Positions 1 to 9,187 of a stretch of 64,000 nt of DNA are shown here, piece by piece. The translations under genes and the position numbers were made by a program. A model generated the notes under the pieces. The model had not been told where the DNA came from. It did no database searches and saw only the letters and a list, made by a program, of their open reading frames with translations. The stretch is from Pedobacter frigiditerrae (GTDB lineage: Bacteria > Bacteroidota > Bacteroidia > Sphingobacteriales > Sphingobacteriaceae): assembly GCF_004331645.1 (NCBI RefSeq), contig NZ_SJSK01000001.1, positions 1 to 64,000 on the forward strand, read 5' to 3'. Position 1 is the stretch's first letter. Each line of letters opens with the position of its first letter.

Positions 1-2
1 AC

Positions 3-230
3 AGGCACCTGAGAAAGGCGATGCACATGCCAGCCCTGGCGGCAATAAGACATAACAGGGAGCATAAGATGCTCTTTGTCCGCCTGGTATCGGGCCATGG
101 CATAAAAATGAAGTCAGTGGTAGCGGTGCAGAGAAAAATACTTGAGCTAATCTACACCATCTTTAAGACAGACAAGCCCTTTGACAGGGATTATGTAAGA
201 ATAGAAGTGCCAGAAGCATTAAATGGTTAG
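3..230 (+). CDS. IS110-family transposase, C-terminal fragment (cut by window edge)
   Basis: The frame is open from the first bases of the window to the stop at 228-230, so the real start lies upstream. The readable 75 residues resemble the C-terminal Transposase_20 region of IS110-family transposases: a basic stretch after an MPAL motif, then HGIKMK, then VAVQRKILELIYTI. These DEDD enzymes move circular intermediates. An internal ATG at 21 should not be taken as the start. Whether the copy is intact cannot be judged from this window. Family assignment is from motif recognition only. Confidence 0.75.
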   Translation, partial: RHLRKAMHMPALAAIRHNREHKMLFVRLVSGHGIKMKSVVAVQRKILELIYTIFKTDKPFDRDYVRIEVPEALNG

Positions 231-260
231 AGCAGCCATTACATAAATGAACTGCTCTAA
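227..260. repeat. 9-bp perfect hairpin at transposase 3' end
   Basis: Arms 227-235 (TTAGAGCAG) and 252-260 (CTGCTCTAA) are perfect complements around a 16-nt loop. The transposase stop codon lies inside the left arm. It may be part of the element end or a weak terminator; there is no T-tract. Confidence 0.5.
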
Positions 261-419
261 TGAGGCTAGCTTAAAGCTGCCTTTGAAGAAATAAAATTAG
301 AAAAAACATTTGGATATTAACACAGAATCTTCGGGAGTCGAAGACAAACTTCTTTCCGTGTCCTCACCAACCCAAACTAAGACCTGAATTATTAATTGCC
401 ATAAGGTATTTGAAAAGCA

Positions 420-520
420 AGTGTAGCAGTCAAATTCACGTTAGTCGGGCTATTGCTTCTCCCGATTTAACATCGGGATCCGCTGCTATCCCGACTGCCT
501 GCCGTGACAGGCAGGTTTAG
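420..520. repeat. Two palindromes: TCCCGAT/ATCGGGA and CTGCCTG/CAGGCAG
   Basis: The gap between the transposase and the MFS gene (231-709) has no convincing gene. It holds two hairpins. One has arms at 460-466 and 472-478, the other at 495-501 and 508-514. The second resembles GGCAGG-rich palindromes near 24181-24205 and 49304-49326, so it looks like a dispersed repeat. Confidence 0.6.
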
Positions 521-587
521 CATACCAAGGTCTGTGCAAAATTTAGGGTTGCAAGCTGCCAAGAACTACTGCCTCTGTTAAATAAAC

Positions 588-655
588 CTGATTGAAGCGA
601 TAGCTCTTGAGCTGAAAGCGAAAAGACTAAAGCTGAAAGCAGGACTGCATTAGCC
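588..655. repeat. Dispersed CTGATTGAAG..AAAGCAGGACT repeat, copy 1
   Basis: This stretch starts CTGATTGAAGCGATAG and ends GAAAGCAGGACTGCATTAGC. A related copy is at 45124-45186 (CTGATTGAAGAGATAG ... GGGAAGCAGGACTAACGC). The two copies share both ends but differ in the middle, as expected for an old dispersed non-coding element. Confidence 0.55.
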
Positions 656-709
656 AAAAACTACTGACAATGTTTTTCAAACCCTAATCGCAATACGCTC
701 TACTCAATT

Positions 710-1900
710 CTATTTAATCGCACTAATCTTAGCAACAATTGCTGTAATCAATAATCCGAAGCAGCCAATAACCGCGTAAGAATAACGTAAGCTCGACAGA
801 GCAGAAATGTAACCGATTAATGGTGGTCCCATTAAAAAACCGAAATAACTTACCCCAGAAACCATGGCGATGGCAATACCTGGAGAAACTTTGGTATTTG
901 TACCAGCAATACTATAAACCATAGGCACAATACCGGAAACACCGATACCAACCAGCATAAATCCAATAACAGAAGGTATTAAAAATGGGAAAATAACAGA
1001 AGTAAACATTCCAATGGAGATAATTACACCACTTACTTGTAATAATCTTTTTCGTCCGTAACGTGCTATTACTTTATCTCCAAGGAATCTACCTGTCGCC
1101 ATCATGATCATGAAAGAAGTATAACCTAAAATGACCAAGGCTTGCGGCGCTTTTACTATATCTTTAAAGTAAACGCCACTCCAATCGAACATTGCCCCTT
1201 CTGTTGCCATGCTACAAAAACCAATAATACCTAGTTGAACTAAGACCCCTTGAGGTTTTGTAAACAGCTTTGATTTTTCTGTCGAAGTTGGTTTTTGGCC
1301 GCCCAATAAATAGCGATAATTAATGGCAATATGCATCCAAGCCAATAAAGCGATTATACAGAAGTGAATGTAGGGAGAAAGCTCAAGGTTAATCATTAAT
1401 AAACCAATTAAAGCTCCTGAAAAACCACCAACACTCCAAGCGCCGTGAAAGGATGTCATAATGGGTTTACCGTAGTATTTTTCTCCAGAAACGCCTTGTG
1501 TATTTAAAGCAATGTTACATAGGTTACCTGACACGCCAAATAGAAATAAACATAATGCTAATTGCCAACCAGCAGTTGCCAAGCCTATAAAAGTTAAGGC
1601 TAATGCGTAAAGAGGCGTTGCTATGGTTAACATCCTTCTGCTTCCAAAAATAGTGGTTAACCTACCAGAGATAGGCATGGTTAACAATTGTCCTACTGGC
1701 AATGCCAGTAAAATACTTCCTAACGCTGCATCTGAAAGTTGCATTGATGCCTTTAAATCTGGAATACGGCTTGCCCAAGAAGCAAAAACAATTCCTTGTC
1801 CGAAGTAGAATAAGGAAACCGCTAGTCTTACTCTTTTCTTGCTGTAAGGATGGTCTTGAAAAGGGTTTTGAAGAACTGGCGCTTCTATAATTTCTGACAT
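710..1900 (-). CDS. MFS transporter, YbjJ-like
   Basis: This 396-residue protein has about twelve hydrophobic segments. The loop between segments 2 and 3 (residues 79-90, GRLTTIFGSRRM) is a divergent MFS motif A. The opening GIVFASWASRIPDLK resembles the YbjJ/fucose-permease branch of the major facilitator superfamily. It should sit in the inner membrane and move a small solute by ion coupling; the substrate cannot be told. The ATG at 1900 is followed by a charged N-terminus before the first membrane segment. It is monocistronic, with repeats on both sides. Confidence 0.85.
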   Translation of the reverse strand: MSEIIEAPVLQNPFQDHPYSKKRVRLAVSLFYFGQGIVFASWASRIPDLKASMQLSDAALGSILLALPVGQLLTMPISGRLTTIFGSRRMLTIATPLYALALTFIGLATAGWQLALCLFLFGVSGNLCNIALNTQGVSGEKYYGKPIMTSFHGAWSVGGFSGALIGLLMINLELSPYIHFCIIALLAWMHIAINYRYLLGGQKPTSTEKSKLFTKPQGVLVQLGIIGFCSMATEGAMFDWSGVYFKDIVKAPQALVILGYTSFMIMMATGRFLGDKVIARYGRKRLLQVSGVIISIGMFTSVIFPFLIPSVIGFMLVGIGVSGIVPMVYSIAGTNTKVSPGIAIAMVSGVSYFGFLMGPPLIGYISALSSLRYSYAVIGCFGLLITAIVAKISAIK

Positions 1901-1923
1901 AATGAGTTAGGGAAAATAATTTA

Positions 1924-2149
1924 TGCCAAAGGCATCCCTTCGGGACAAAGTTCTTGAAATCTAATGGTAAAAGAAAGCGGTTTTTATCATTTGGATATAA
2001 TAAGTGTAATGTCAGTCTGAGCTTCCCGAAGTGTCGGGAAGCTCAGACTTATAGCTCAATAACAGAAAAGCCAGTAATTGCTTACTGGCTTTTAATGAAA
2101 TTTATCTTTTCCGGACTTTAAAACTTTTCCCAAAGGGATGCCTTTGGCA
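1924..2149. repeat. 17-bp inverted repeat bracketing a 16-bp hairpin
   Basis: The 17-mer at 1924-1940 (TGCCAAAGGCATCCCTT) is the exact reverse complement of 2133-2149. Between them, 2014-2029 and 2034-2049 form a perfect 16-bp stem with a 4-nt loop (right arm TCGGGAAGCTCAGACT). The hairpin begins GTCAGTCTGAGC, like the GTCATTCTGAGC repeats common in Bacteroidota. Confidence 0.7.
2066..2093 (-). terminator. Rho-independent terminator of the propeller lipoprotein gene
   Basis: A perfect 12-bp stem (2066-2077 with 2082-2093, AAAAGCCAGTAA) has a 4-nt loop and ends in T residues on the minus strand. It lies about 80 bp past the stop of the gene ending at 2171. Its sequence is nearly the same as the terminator at 3799-3825. 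Confidence 0.75.
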
Positions 2150-2170
2150 AGGTCTTCCAGACTCTTTTTA

Positions 2171-3706
2171 TTACAATTTATTAGGTTGATAAAACCTAAC
2201 CGTTCCATCTTTTTCGCTTGACACAATTAGCAAACTTCTACCATTTGGACTATCTTTTGGTTTTACAAACATTATACCCTCTGGTTCTTCTCCTGTTTGA
2301 AAAAGCTGTACAAATGTAGGTTTGCTTGGAATACTAATATCATAAATGGCAACCATATAAGATCGCTCCATACCAATAAAGGCTAAAGTTTTTCCGTTTA
2401 CTTTGGCAACTGTAACCCCTTCAACTTCAACCCCTTTATTATCTGAACGATCATCATCATATTTACCTGCATTAATAACGCGTTGTTCTAAATCTTTACC
2501 AATATTGGCAACTAATATACCTGTTACTGCATTAATAATACTTACACTTCTACCTCCTGTGGCATACAATTCATCAAAATCTCCATCACCATCAATATCT
2601 CCATAAGCTCTAGTTACGGTTAATCTGCCAAGGTTAGCATCTAACTTTAATGTGGCAGCTGTAGGAAATTTAACTGGATCTAATGTTAGGTCTTTTACCC
2701 TTACCTCTTCGTTAAAGCCTGCCCAAGCACGAGTATCGCCTTCATTAGCCAAGGCTAAATATTGGTTGTCATTAACTGAAAAGTATGAAATTGCATCTGG
2801 CAAATAGAAAGCCTTAATCGGCCAAGTGCCTAGTTGACCAACCTTAGCATCTTTATCACTTACATCCCAAGCATTATCTGCAAGACTAATATCTCTTGTG
2901 CCCAATGGGGTTATTTTAGTTACTTTCCCAGCAACGATATCTACCTCTGCTACCGCGTTATTTTCTTGCAAGGTTACAAATGCTTTTTTTGAATCTGCTG
3001 ATACCGCAACATATTCTGGCTCAATATCTTGTACAAAGCTAGCATTTGGGCCGTAAATTCTTAAACCTGCTACTACAAGTTTTGCTTTATCAACTACAAA
3101 ATCAGCAAAACCAAATGTTTTAACAGTATAATTATTTTTTACATCGATAATTGAGATAGTTCCTTCTGGATCGATTGTGTAGTCGGTATTAGGTTCGCCT
3201 TCGTTTGCTGAAATGATATAACTACCATCTGGACTAAAAGTTACCATATCTGGCATAGCACCAACGCTAATCTTTTTTACTTCTGACAAGTCTGATGTTT
3301 TTAACACTACGATATCACCATTGGATTGAGGCGTTACACCGTTTAATGCAATTGCCAATAAGCCATTGCTTACCGCTACACTATTTATGCCTGCGTTACT
3401 TGCATAAGTTAACGTTCTTGATTTAGTAACGGTTGGGTAAGCACTTAAATCTACTACTTCTACTTTTGTACCACCATCATTACTAACCACAAATAATTTT
3501 TTGGTTGATGGGTCGTAAGCCGATATTTCCGAAGCCGTTGCTCCACCTAAGTCAATCATTGCTATTTCAGAAAAACTATCGATTTTTTCAGGGACTATTT
3601 CTTCAGTATCTACATTAATTGGGATTAATGGGTTGTTCTTTTTACAAGATGTAATTGCAATTGCAAAAAATGCAAGCGCAGTAAATAGTTTCGTTTTCAG
3701 GGTCAT
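2171..3706 (-). CDS. Choice-of-anchor I domain lipoprotein (beta-propeller)
   Basis: This 511-residue protein has a lipoprotein signal with lipidated Cys21 (AITSC, followed by KK). The body is repeated beta-propeller blades with NHL/YVTN-like phrases: VVSNDGGTKVEVVDL, ISVGAMPDMVTFSPDGSY, ISANEGEPNTDYTIDPEG and GVEVEGVTVAKVNGK. This pattern matches the choice-of-anchor I family, often annotated as alkaline-phosphatase-like or mesenchyme-specific cell-surface glycoprotein. It is probably anchored in the outer membrane. No catalytic residues are evident, so no enzyme role is claimed. It stands alone between two near-identical terminators. Confidence 0.8.
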   Translation of the reverse strand: MTLKTKLFTALAFFAIAITSCKKNNPLIPINVDTEEIVPEKIDSFSEIAMIDLGGATASEISAYDPSTKKLFVVSNDGGTKVEVVDLSAYPTVTKSRTLTYASNAGINSVAVSNGLLAIALNGVTPQSNGDIVVLKTSDLSEVKKISVGAMPDMVTFSPDGSYIISANEGEPNTDYTIDPEGTISIIDVKNNYTVKTFGFADFVVDKAKLVVAGLRIYGPNASFVQDIEPEYVAVSADSKKAFVTLQENNAVAEVDIVAGKVTKITPLGTRDISLADNAWDVSDKDAKVGQLGTWPIKAFYLPDAISYFSVNDNQYLALANEGDTRAWAGFNEEVRVKDLTLDPVKFPTAATLKLDANLGRLTVTRAYGDIDGDGDFDELYATGGRSVSIINAVTGILVANIGKDLEQRVINAGKYDDDRSDNKGVEVEGVTVAKVNGKTLAFIGMERSYMVAIYDISIPSKPTFVQLFQTGEEPEGIMFVKPKDSPNGRSLLIVSSEKDGTVRFYQPNKL

Positions 3707-3798
3707 TTTTTATCTGTTTATCTAACCGCAAAAATATTCCCTGTCGCTCAAACCTATATTTGCTATAGGTTATCTTTATATTAATTTTTGACCATAAA

Positions 3799-3825
3799 AA
3801 AAGCCAGTAATTAATACTGGCTTTT
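3799..3825 (-). terminator. Terminator downstream of lpdA
   Basis: The arms 3803-3809 (GCCAGTA) and 3815-3821 (TACTGGC) extend with A/T pairs and are followed on the minus strand by a run of seven T. It ends the lpdA transcript before the propeller lipoprotein gene. Confidence 0.75.
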
Positions 3826-3828
3826 AAT

Positions 3829-3862
3829 CTCATATCTCAAATCTAGCTTCTCACATCTTATA
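3829..3862. repeat. CTCATATCTCAAATCT word repeat
   Basis: This short stretch reiterates CTCAxATCT and runs into the 3' end of lpdA. The same word fills 19841-19872 at the end of sucA. Confidence 0.45.
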
Positions 3863-5264
3863 TATGTATCGCTCTATTCTCGGTTGCCGCCATTGCAGCT
3901 TCTTTTAAAGCTTCTGTATAAGTTGGGTGAGCGTGACAAATTCTTGCAATGTCTTCTGCAGATGCACGGAATTCCATTGCAACAACAGCTTCGGCAATCA
4001 TATCTGCAGCACGAGGACCAATCATGTGTACGCCTAGAACTTCATCAGTTTTTTCATCTGCTAAAACTTTAACAAAACCATCTGTATCCATACTTGCCTT
4101 TGCTCTTCCACTTGCTTTGAAAGGGAATGAACCAGTTTTATATTTCACACCAGCAGTTTTTAATTGCTCTTCAGTTTGTCCAACTGAAGCAACCTCTGGC
4201 CAAGTGTAAACTACTCCTGGAATTAAGTTATAATTAATGTGTGGTTTTTGTCCAGCAATAGTTTCAGCTACATAAATACCTTCGTCTTCAGCTTTGTGAG
4301 CTAGCATGGCACCAGTAATTACATCGCCAATGGCATAAACACCAGGAACTGATGTTTCCAAATGTGCGTTTACAGGGATTTTCTTGCCTCTTTCTTCAAC
4401 TGTAATTCCTATTTTATCTAAACCTAAACCTTCGCTATATGCAGTTCTTCCAACCGCTACAATGCAGTAATCTGCTTCGAATGATACAGCTTCACCTTTA
4501 GCATTGTCTGCAGTAACGGTTACTGTTTTGCCTTTAGTGGTTGCTCCAGTAACTTTGTGTCCCATAAAGAATTCCATTCCTAAAGATTTCTTTAAAACAC
4601 GTTGTAATTCTTTACCTAAACCGGCATCCATTGTAGCAATGATAGATGGCATGAACTCAATTACAGAAACTTTCGTTCCTAAACGAGCATAAACAGAGCC
4701 TAATTCTAAACCAATTACGCCACCACCAATAACGACCATCGTTTTTGGAACTTCTTTAATGTTTAAAGCTTCTGTAGAAGTAATGATACGTTTTTTATCG
4801 ATTGGTAAAAAAGGCAATGCAGTAGGTTTTGAACCAGTTGCAATGATTACATTTTTAGCTGATAATGTTTCTGTAGAACCATCAGCTTTAGTAACCAAGA
4901 TGGTGTTTTTATCTACAAATGAGCCTACACCTTCAAATGCATCAATTTTATTTTTCTTAAAAAGATAAGTGATACCAGCAGTATTTTGAGAAACAACATC
5001 ATCTTTACGAGCAATCATTTGTTTCATGTCAACTTTTAAATCTTTTAAGTTGATACCATGAGTTGTAAAAGAATGTGCAGCGTTATGGAAATGCTCAGAA
5101 GAATCTAACAAAGCTTTTGACGGAATACAACCTACATTTAGGCAAGTGCCGCCATAAGTCTTATATTTTTCTACTACTGCTGTTTTCAAACCTAATTGTG
5201 CACAGCGAATGGCACCTACATAACCGCCCGGACCGGAACCAATTACAACTACATCGTATTGCAT
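3858..5264 (-). CDS. lpdA: Dihydrolipoyl dehydrogenase (E3)
   Basis: This is a full-length 468-residue flavoprotein that reoxidises dihydrolipoamide with NAD+ in 2-oxo-acid dehydrogenase complexes and the glycine cleavage system. Visible are the FAD loop GSGPGG (9-14), the redox disulfide Cys41/Cys46 in GGTCLNVGCIPSK, a second Rossmann loop GGGVIGLELG near 180, and the C-terminal catalytic pair His446/Glu451 in HPTYTE. It is not next to a dehydrogenase operon; sucA and sucB lie 13-19 kb away. It is transcribed alone and ends at the hairpin at 3803-3821. Confidence 0.97.
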   Translation of the reverse strand: MQYDVVVIGSGPGGYVGAIRCAQLGLKTAVVEKYKTYGGTCLNVGCIPSKALLDSSEHFHNAAHSFTTHGINLKDLKVDMKQMIARKDDVVSQNTAGITYLFKKNKIDAFEGVGSFVDKNTILVTKADGSTETLSAKNVIIATGSKPTALPFLPIDKKRIITSTEALNIKEVPKTMVVIGGGVIGLELGSVYARLGTKVSVIEFMPSIIATMDAGLGKELQRVLKKSLGMEFFMGHKVTGATTKGKTVTVTADNAKGEAVSFEADYCIVAVGRTAYSEGLGLDKIGITVEERGKKIPVNAHLETSVPGVYAIGDVITGAMLAHKAEDEGIYVAETIAGQKPHINYNLIPGVVYTWPEVASVGQTEEQLKTAGVKYKTGSFPFKASGRAKASMDTDGFVKVLADEKTDEVLGVHMIGPRAADMIAEAVVAMEFRASAEDIARICHAHPTYTEALKEAAMAATENRAIHI

Positions 5265-5309
5265 ATCTTTTTTAATTTTTATGTGGCTAAGTTACGGATT
5301 AGTTTTATT

Positions 5310-5425
5310 GTTGTAAAGTTGAAATGTTGGAAGGTTGTAAAGTTCGGGGAGAGATTGTTGAATTGTTAGATTGCTTGATTGTTGAAATTAATCTCAATAC
5401 GCAATACGCATATCTCAATACTCTA
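5310..5425. repeat. Word repeats: GTTGTAAAGTTGAAATGTTGG, TTGTTGAAT and AATACGCAATACGC
   Basis: Three different reiterated words follow one another between lpdA and the hydrolase. They are a TTGTAAAGTTGAAATG word (5310-5343, also at 19798-19840), a TTGTTGAATTGTTAGA word (5354-5390), and CTCAATACGCAATACGC (5392-5425). They would encode a spurious 60-residue extension of the downstream gene, which is why the upstream start is rejected. Confidence 0.55.
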
Positions 5426-5503
5426 TTCCATCACAATCTTGATACTTCCTACGGAATACATGTTACAGTTAATATATTTATACTTTATAAAAAACCCCAT
5501 AAA

Positions 5504-7381
5504 ATGATGAAGCGTTTTATACTTTCAGCCCTCCTGTTATTCTCGGTTTTCACGGCATCTAATTTAGATGCGCAAGAAACTGATTCTGCCTATGTAAGAA
5601 GTCATTACACTAAACTAGAACGACAAATTGTGATGCGTGATGGTGTGAAACTCTTTACATCTATTTATTTACCTAAAGACCAAACTAAAAAATATCCTTT
5701 TTTAATTTCGCGTACACCTTATACTGTTGCACCATATGGCGAGGATAAGTATAAATTGAGCTTAGGTACTTTTCCTGCCTTGATGAGAGAAGGTTTTATT
5801 TTTGTTTATCAAGATGTACGTGGTAAATGGATGAGTGAGGGAACGTTTGAGGATGTTAGGCCGCAAACCACACAAAAAGGCAGCAAAGCAATTGATGAAA
5901 GCACAGATACCTACGACACCATAGATTGGTTGGTTAAAAACATTCAGAACAACAATGGCAAAGCTGGTATTTCAGGTATTTCTTATCCTGGCTTTTACTC
6001 TACAACCTCCCTACCTAATGCACACCCTGCATTAAAAGCTGTTTCTCCTCAAGCGCCTGTAACAGATTGGTTCATGGGTGATGATTTTCATCACAGAGGC
6101 GTGTTATTCTTAAATGATGCTTTTAGATTCATGAGTAGCTTTGGTGTACCTCGTCCAAAACCTATTACGCCAGATAAAGGCCCAAAAGGATTGGTATTTC
6201 CAATAAAAGATAATTATCGTTTTTATTTAGAAGCTGGTTCGATTAAAAACCTAAAAGACAAGTATTTTGCAGATAGTATTAAATTTTGGAATGACTTATT
6301 TAAACATCCAAACTTAGATACCTTTTGGAAAGCTAGGGTAATTTTACCTCATTTAACTAATGTAAAACCTGCGGTAATGGTTGTGGGAGGTTTTTTTGAT
6401 GCAGAAGATGCTTATGGAACATTTGCTACCTATAAAGCTATCGAAAAACAAAATCCTGGCGCTAATAATATTTTAGTTGCCGGACCTTGGTATCATGGTG
6501 GCTGGGTTCGCAGCGATGGTTCATACTTTGGCGATATTCAATTTGGTCAGCCAACAAGCACGTATTACCAACAGAACATTGAGCTTCCATTTTTCAAATT
6601 CTATTTAAAAGGTGAAGGCAATTTTAATGCTGCAGAAGCTAACATTTTTGTAACGGGCAGCAATGAATGGAAGAAATTTAAAACTTGGCCACCAGCAGAA
6701 ACAGAAAGCAGAAATTTATATTTACACCCTAACGGGAAGTTGGCTTTTACAAAAGTTGGCAGAACAGATAGCTGGGATGAATATGTTAGTGACCCAAATG
6801 CTCCAGTTCCTTATCAGGATGGCGTGCAAGACAGAAGGACAAGGGAATATATGATAGATGACCAACGTTTTGCAGCTCGCAGACCAGATGTAAAAGTTTA
6901 TCAAACAGATGCCTTAACCGAAGACATTACTTTAACCGGGCCAGTTTTAGCTAATCTTGTAGTATCTACAACTGGAACAGATGCAGATTATGTCGTAAAA
7001 CTGATTGATGTTTATCCAGAAGATGCGCCAAACCCAGCACCAAACCCTAAAAACTTAATTATGGGTGGCTACCAAATGTTGGTTCGTGGTGAAATTATGC
7101 GTGGAAAATATCGCAATAGTTTCGAAAAACCTGAAGCATTTGTTCCTGGTGCAATCACAAAAGTTAACTATCCCCTCCCAGATGTAGCACATACTTTCAA
7201 AAAAGGGCACAAGATCATGATTCAAATTCAAAATTCTTGGTTCCCTTTGGCAGATAGAAACCCTCAAAAGTTTATGGATATTTACCAAGCACAACCTGCA
7301 GATTTCCAAAAAGCTATCCATAAAATTTATCATGACACCAATAATAGTTCATTCCTAACAGTGAACGTTCTAAAACCATAA
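5504..7381 (+). CDS. Exported CocE/NonD (S15-like) hydrolase, alpha-amino-acid ester hydrolase type
   Basis: Starting at the ATG at 5504 gives 625 residues with a clean signal peptide (FILSALLLFSVFTASNLDAQ); the longer frame begins inside repeats. The alpha/beta-hydrolase triad is Ser160 (GISYPG), Asp299 (GGFFDAED) and His331 (GPWYHGGW). YQDVRGKWMSEG, DWFMGDDFHHRG and a C-terminal jelly-roll domain fit the peptidase S15/CocE family, closest in feel to periplasmic alpha-amino-acid ester hydrolases. It probably cleaves ester or amide bonds of aminoacyl compounds. The M1 peptidase follows after 9 bp, so the two are probably co-transcribed. Confidence 0.85.
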   Translation: MMKRFILSALLLFSVFTASNLDAQETDSAYVRSHYTKLERQIVMRDGVKLFTSIYLPKDQTKKYPFLISRTPYTVAPYGEDKYKLSLGTFPALMREGFIFVYQDVRGKWMSEGTFEDVRPQTTQKGSKAIDESTDTYDTIDWLVKNIQNNNGKAGISGISYPGFYSTTSLPNAHPALKAVSPQAPVTDWFMGDDFHHRGVLFLNDAFRFMSSFGVPRPKPITPDKGPKGLVFPIKDNYRFYLEAGSIKNLKDKYFADSIKFWNDLFKHPNLDTFWKARVILPHLTNVKPAVMVVGGFFDAEDAYGTFATYKAIEKQNPGANNILVAGPWYHGGWVRSDGSYFGDIQFGQPTSTYYQQNIELPFFKFYLKGEGNFNAAEANIFVTGSNEWKKFKTWPPAETESRNLYLHPNGKLAFTKVGRTDSWDEYVSDPNAPVPYQDGVQDRRTREYMIDDQRFAARRPDVKVYQTDALTEDITLTGPVLANLVVSTTGTDADYVVKLIDVYPEDAPNPAPNPKNLIMGGYQMLVRGEIMRGKYRNSFEKPEAFVPGAITKVNYPLPDVAHTFKKGHKIMIQIQNSWFPLADRNPQKFMDIYQAQPADFQKAIHKIYHDTNNSSFLTVNVLKP

Positions 7382-7390
7382 TAACACCAA

Positions 7391-9049
7391 ATGAAGAAGA
7401 TCATTCTCTTAATCTTAGTTCTTTTTTTAGCCAACTATGATGTAAGTGCACAGTTAATGGCTAGTAAAAAGACATACACAAGAGCGGACACCTTACGAGG
7501 AATGCTTACGCCTTTGCGCATGTGTTATAATATTAATTATTACCATTTAGATGTGAAAATTAATATGGATGATAAATCTGTAAGTGGCAGTAATGAATTT
7601 AAGTTTACAGCTACGCAAGATTTTAACAAGTTACAATTTGATCTGTTTGCGAACCTAAAAATCGATAAAATCATTTATAAAGGAGCAGAAGTCCCATACA
7701 CTCGCGAATTTGGGGCTGTGTTTGTAACCTTCCCAAAAACCATTAAAAAAGGAAGCAAGGATAGTTTTACGGTTTGGTATAATGGCAATCCGCCAATTGC
7801 TCGTAACCCACCTTGGGATGGCGGTTTTATTTTCAAAAAAGATAAATCTGGTAATCCGTTTGTTTCAGTTGCTTGCCAAGGTTTAGGTGCTAGCGTTTGG
7901 TGGCCTAACAAAGACCATCAAAGCGATGAGGTTGATAGTATGCTAATTAGCATCTCTGTTCCAAAAGATTTGGATGAAGTTTCTAATGGTCGTTTACGTA
8001 GCATTGTAGAAAAACCAGATGGCTATAAACAACACAATTGGTTTGTTGCTAATCCAATTAACAATTATACCGTATCATTTTACATTGGCAAATACGCACA
8101 TTGGACTGACACCTACAATGGTGAGAAAGGACCTTTAACGTTAGACTTTTGGTCGCTAAAAGAAGATAGTGCAGTTGCTCGTCCACATTGGGATGCTGAT
8201 GTAAAACCAATGATTGAATCTTTTGAACATTGGTTTGGCCCCTATCCTTGGTATAAAGATGGCTATAAATTAGTTCAAGCACCACACTTAGGTATGGAAC
8301 ATCAAAGTGCGGTTGCTTACGGCAATCAATTTAAAAAAGGTTATTTAGGCGGTGATATGTCTGGAACTGGTTATGGTTTAAAATGGGATTACATTACTGT
8401 TCACGAAAGTGGCCACGAATGGTTTGCCAATAATATTACCACAAAAGATATTGCCGATATGTGGGTGCATGAAGGTTTTACCACTTATTCTGAAGCACTA
8501 TTTACTGAATCTACCCAGGGTAAAAAAGCTGGAGAAGCCTATTTAATTGGCTTACGCAAAGGAATTGGCAACCGCTCACCTGTAATTGGCCCATACAACG
8601 TAAACAAAGAAGGCGATGGTGATATGTATCCAAAAGGTGCTAACTTAATACATACCATTCGCCAATTGGTTAATGATGATGAAAAGTTCAGAAGCATATT
8701 GAGAGGGTTGAATAGTACTTTCTATCATAAAACCACAACATCTGCAGAGGTTGAGGCTTATATTGCTAAACAGAGTGGATTGAAATTAGATAAAGTTTTC
8801 GACCAATACTTACGCTATTCAAAAATTCCGGTATTAGAATATAAAATTAATAATGGCGTATTATCTTATCGTTGGATAACCGATGTGACTGGATTTGATA
8901 TGCCTGTTAAGGTTTCATTAAAAGCGGATGAATACACTTTAATTAAACCAACAAACGATTGGAAAACGATTAAGATTGATGCATCAGTAACTATGGATAA
9001 TTTTAAAACTGAAAAGAATTTTTATGTAAAGACTAAGAAGGGAGAGTAG
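7391..9049 (+). CDS. Exported M1 family aminopeptidase
   Basis: This is a 552-residue zinc peptidase with a signal peptide (IILLILVLFLANYDVSAQ). Zinc ligands His338 and His342 lie in HESGHEW, with Glu361 in WVHEGF at the usual 18-residue spacing. The substrate-binding motif is HLGMEHQ, in place of GAMEN. An N-terminal beta-saddle domain (about 45-240) precedes the catalytic domain. The protein is shorter than classical aminopeptidase N, which is usual for Bacteroidota M1 enzymes. With the hydrolase 9 bp upstream it forms a small peptide-degrading unit in the periplasm. Confidence 0.92.
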   Translation: MKKIILLILVLFLANYDVSAQLMASKKTYTRADTLRGMLTPLRMCYNINYYHLDVKINMDDKSVSGSNEFKFTATQDFNKLQFDLFANLKIDKIIYKGAEVPYTREFGAVFVTFPKTIKKGSKDSFTVWYNGNPPIARNPPWDGGFIFKKDKSGNPFVSVACQGLGASVWWPNKDHQSDEVDSMLISISVPKDLDEVSNGRLRSIVEKPDGYKQHNWFVANPINNYTVSFYIGKYAHWTDTYNGEKGPLTLDFWSLKEDSAVARPHWDADVKPMIESFEHWFGPYPWYKDGYKLVQAPHLGMEHQSAVAYGNQFKKGYLGGDMSGTGYGLKWDYITVHESGHEWFANNITTKDIADMWVHEGFTTYSEALFTESTQGKKAGEAYLIGLRKGIGNRSPVIGPYNVNKEGDGDMYPKGANLIHTIRQLVNDDEKFRSILRGLNSTFYHKTTTSAEVEAYIAKQSGLKLDKVFDQYLRYSKIPVLEYKINNGVLSYRWITDVTGFDMPVKVSLKADEYTLIKPTNDWKTIKIDASVTMDNFKTEKNFYVKTKKGE

Positions 9050-9050
9050 G

Positions 9051-9122
9051 GTTAACTGTATAAATCGATTAATTGGTTAAGTACATTGTACAGTTAAACA
9101 GTTAAACAATTAACCAATTAAA
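9051..9122. repeat. GTTAAACAGTTAAACAATTAACC word repeat
   Basis: The gap after the M1 gene is built from variants of the word CAGTTAAA/AATTAACC, including an inverted form near its start. No gene is visible. Confidence 0.5.
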
Positions 9123-9140
9123 CTTTTTTTTCCTCGCCAT

Positions 9141-9169
9141 GCAACTTTTACCTTACAACACTCGTCTTA
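9141..9169 (+). promoter_or_regulatory. ECF-sigma-like promoter of the DUF2807 gene
   Basis: GCAACTTTT (9141-9149) and CGTCTTA (9163-9169) match the AAC and CGTC cores typical of ECF sigma-factor promoters, with 17 nt from the end of AAC to CGTC. The ATG at 9188 would follow a very short leader. No ECF gene lies in the window; this is inferred from motif shape only. Confidence 0.45.
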
Positions 9170-9187
9170 TAAGAAAACATTAAAACC

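Noticed and set aside
5324..5503. Upstream start for the S15-like hydrolase
   Set aside because: The 60 extra codons are translated word repeats and would hide a clear signal peptide at 5504.
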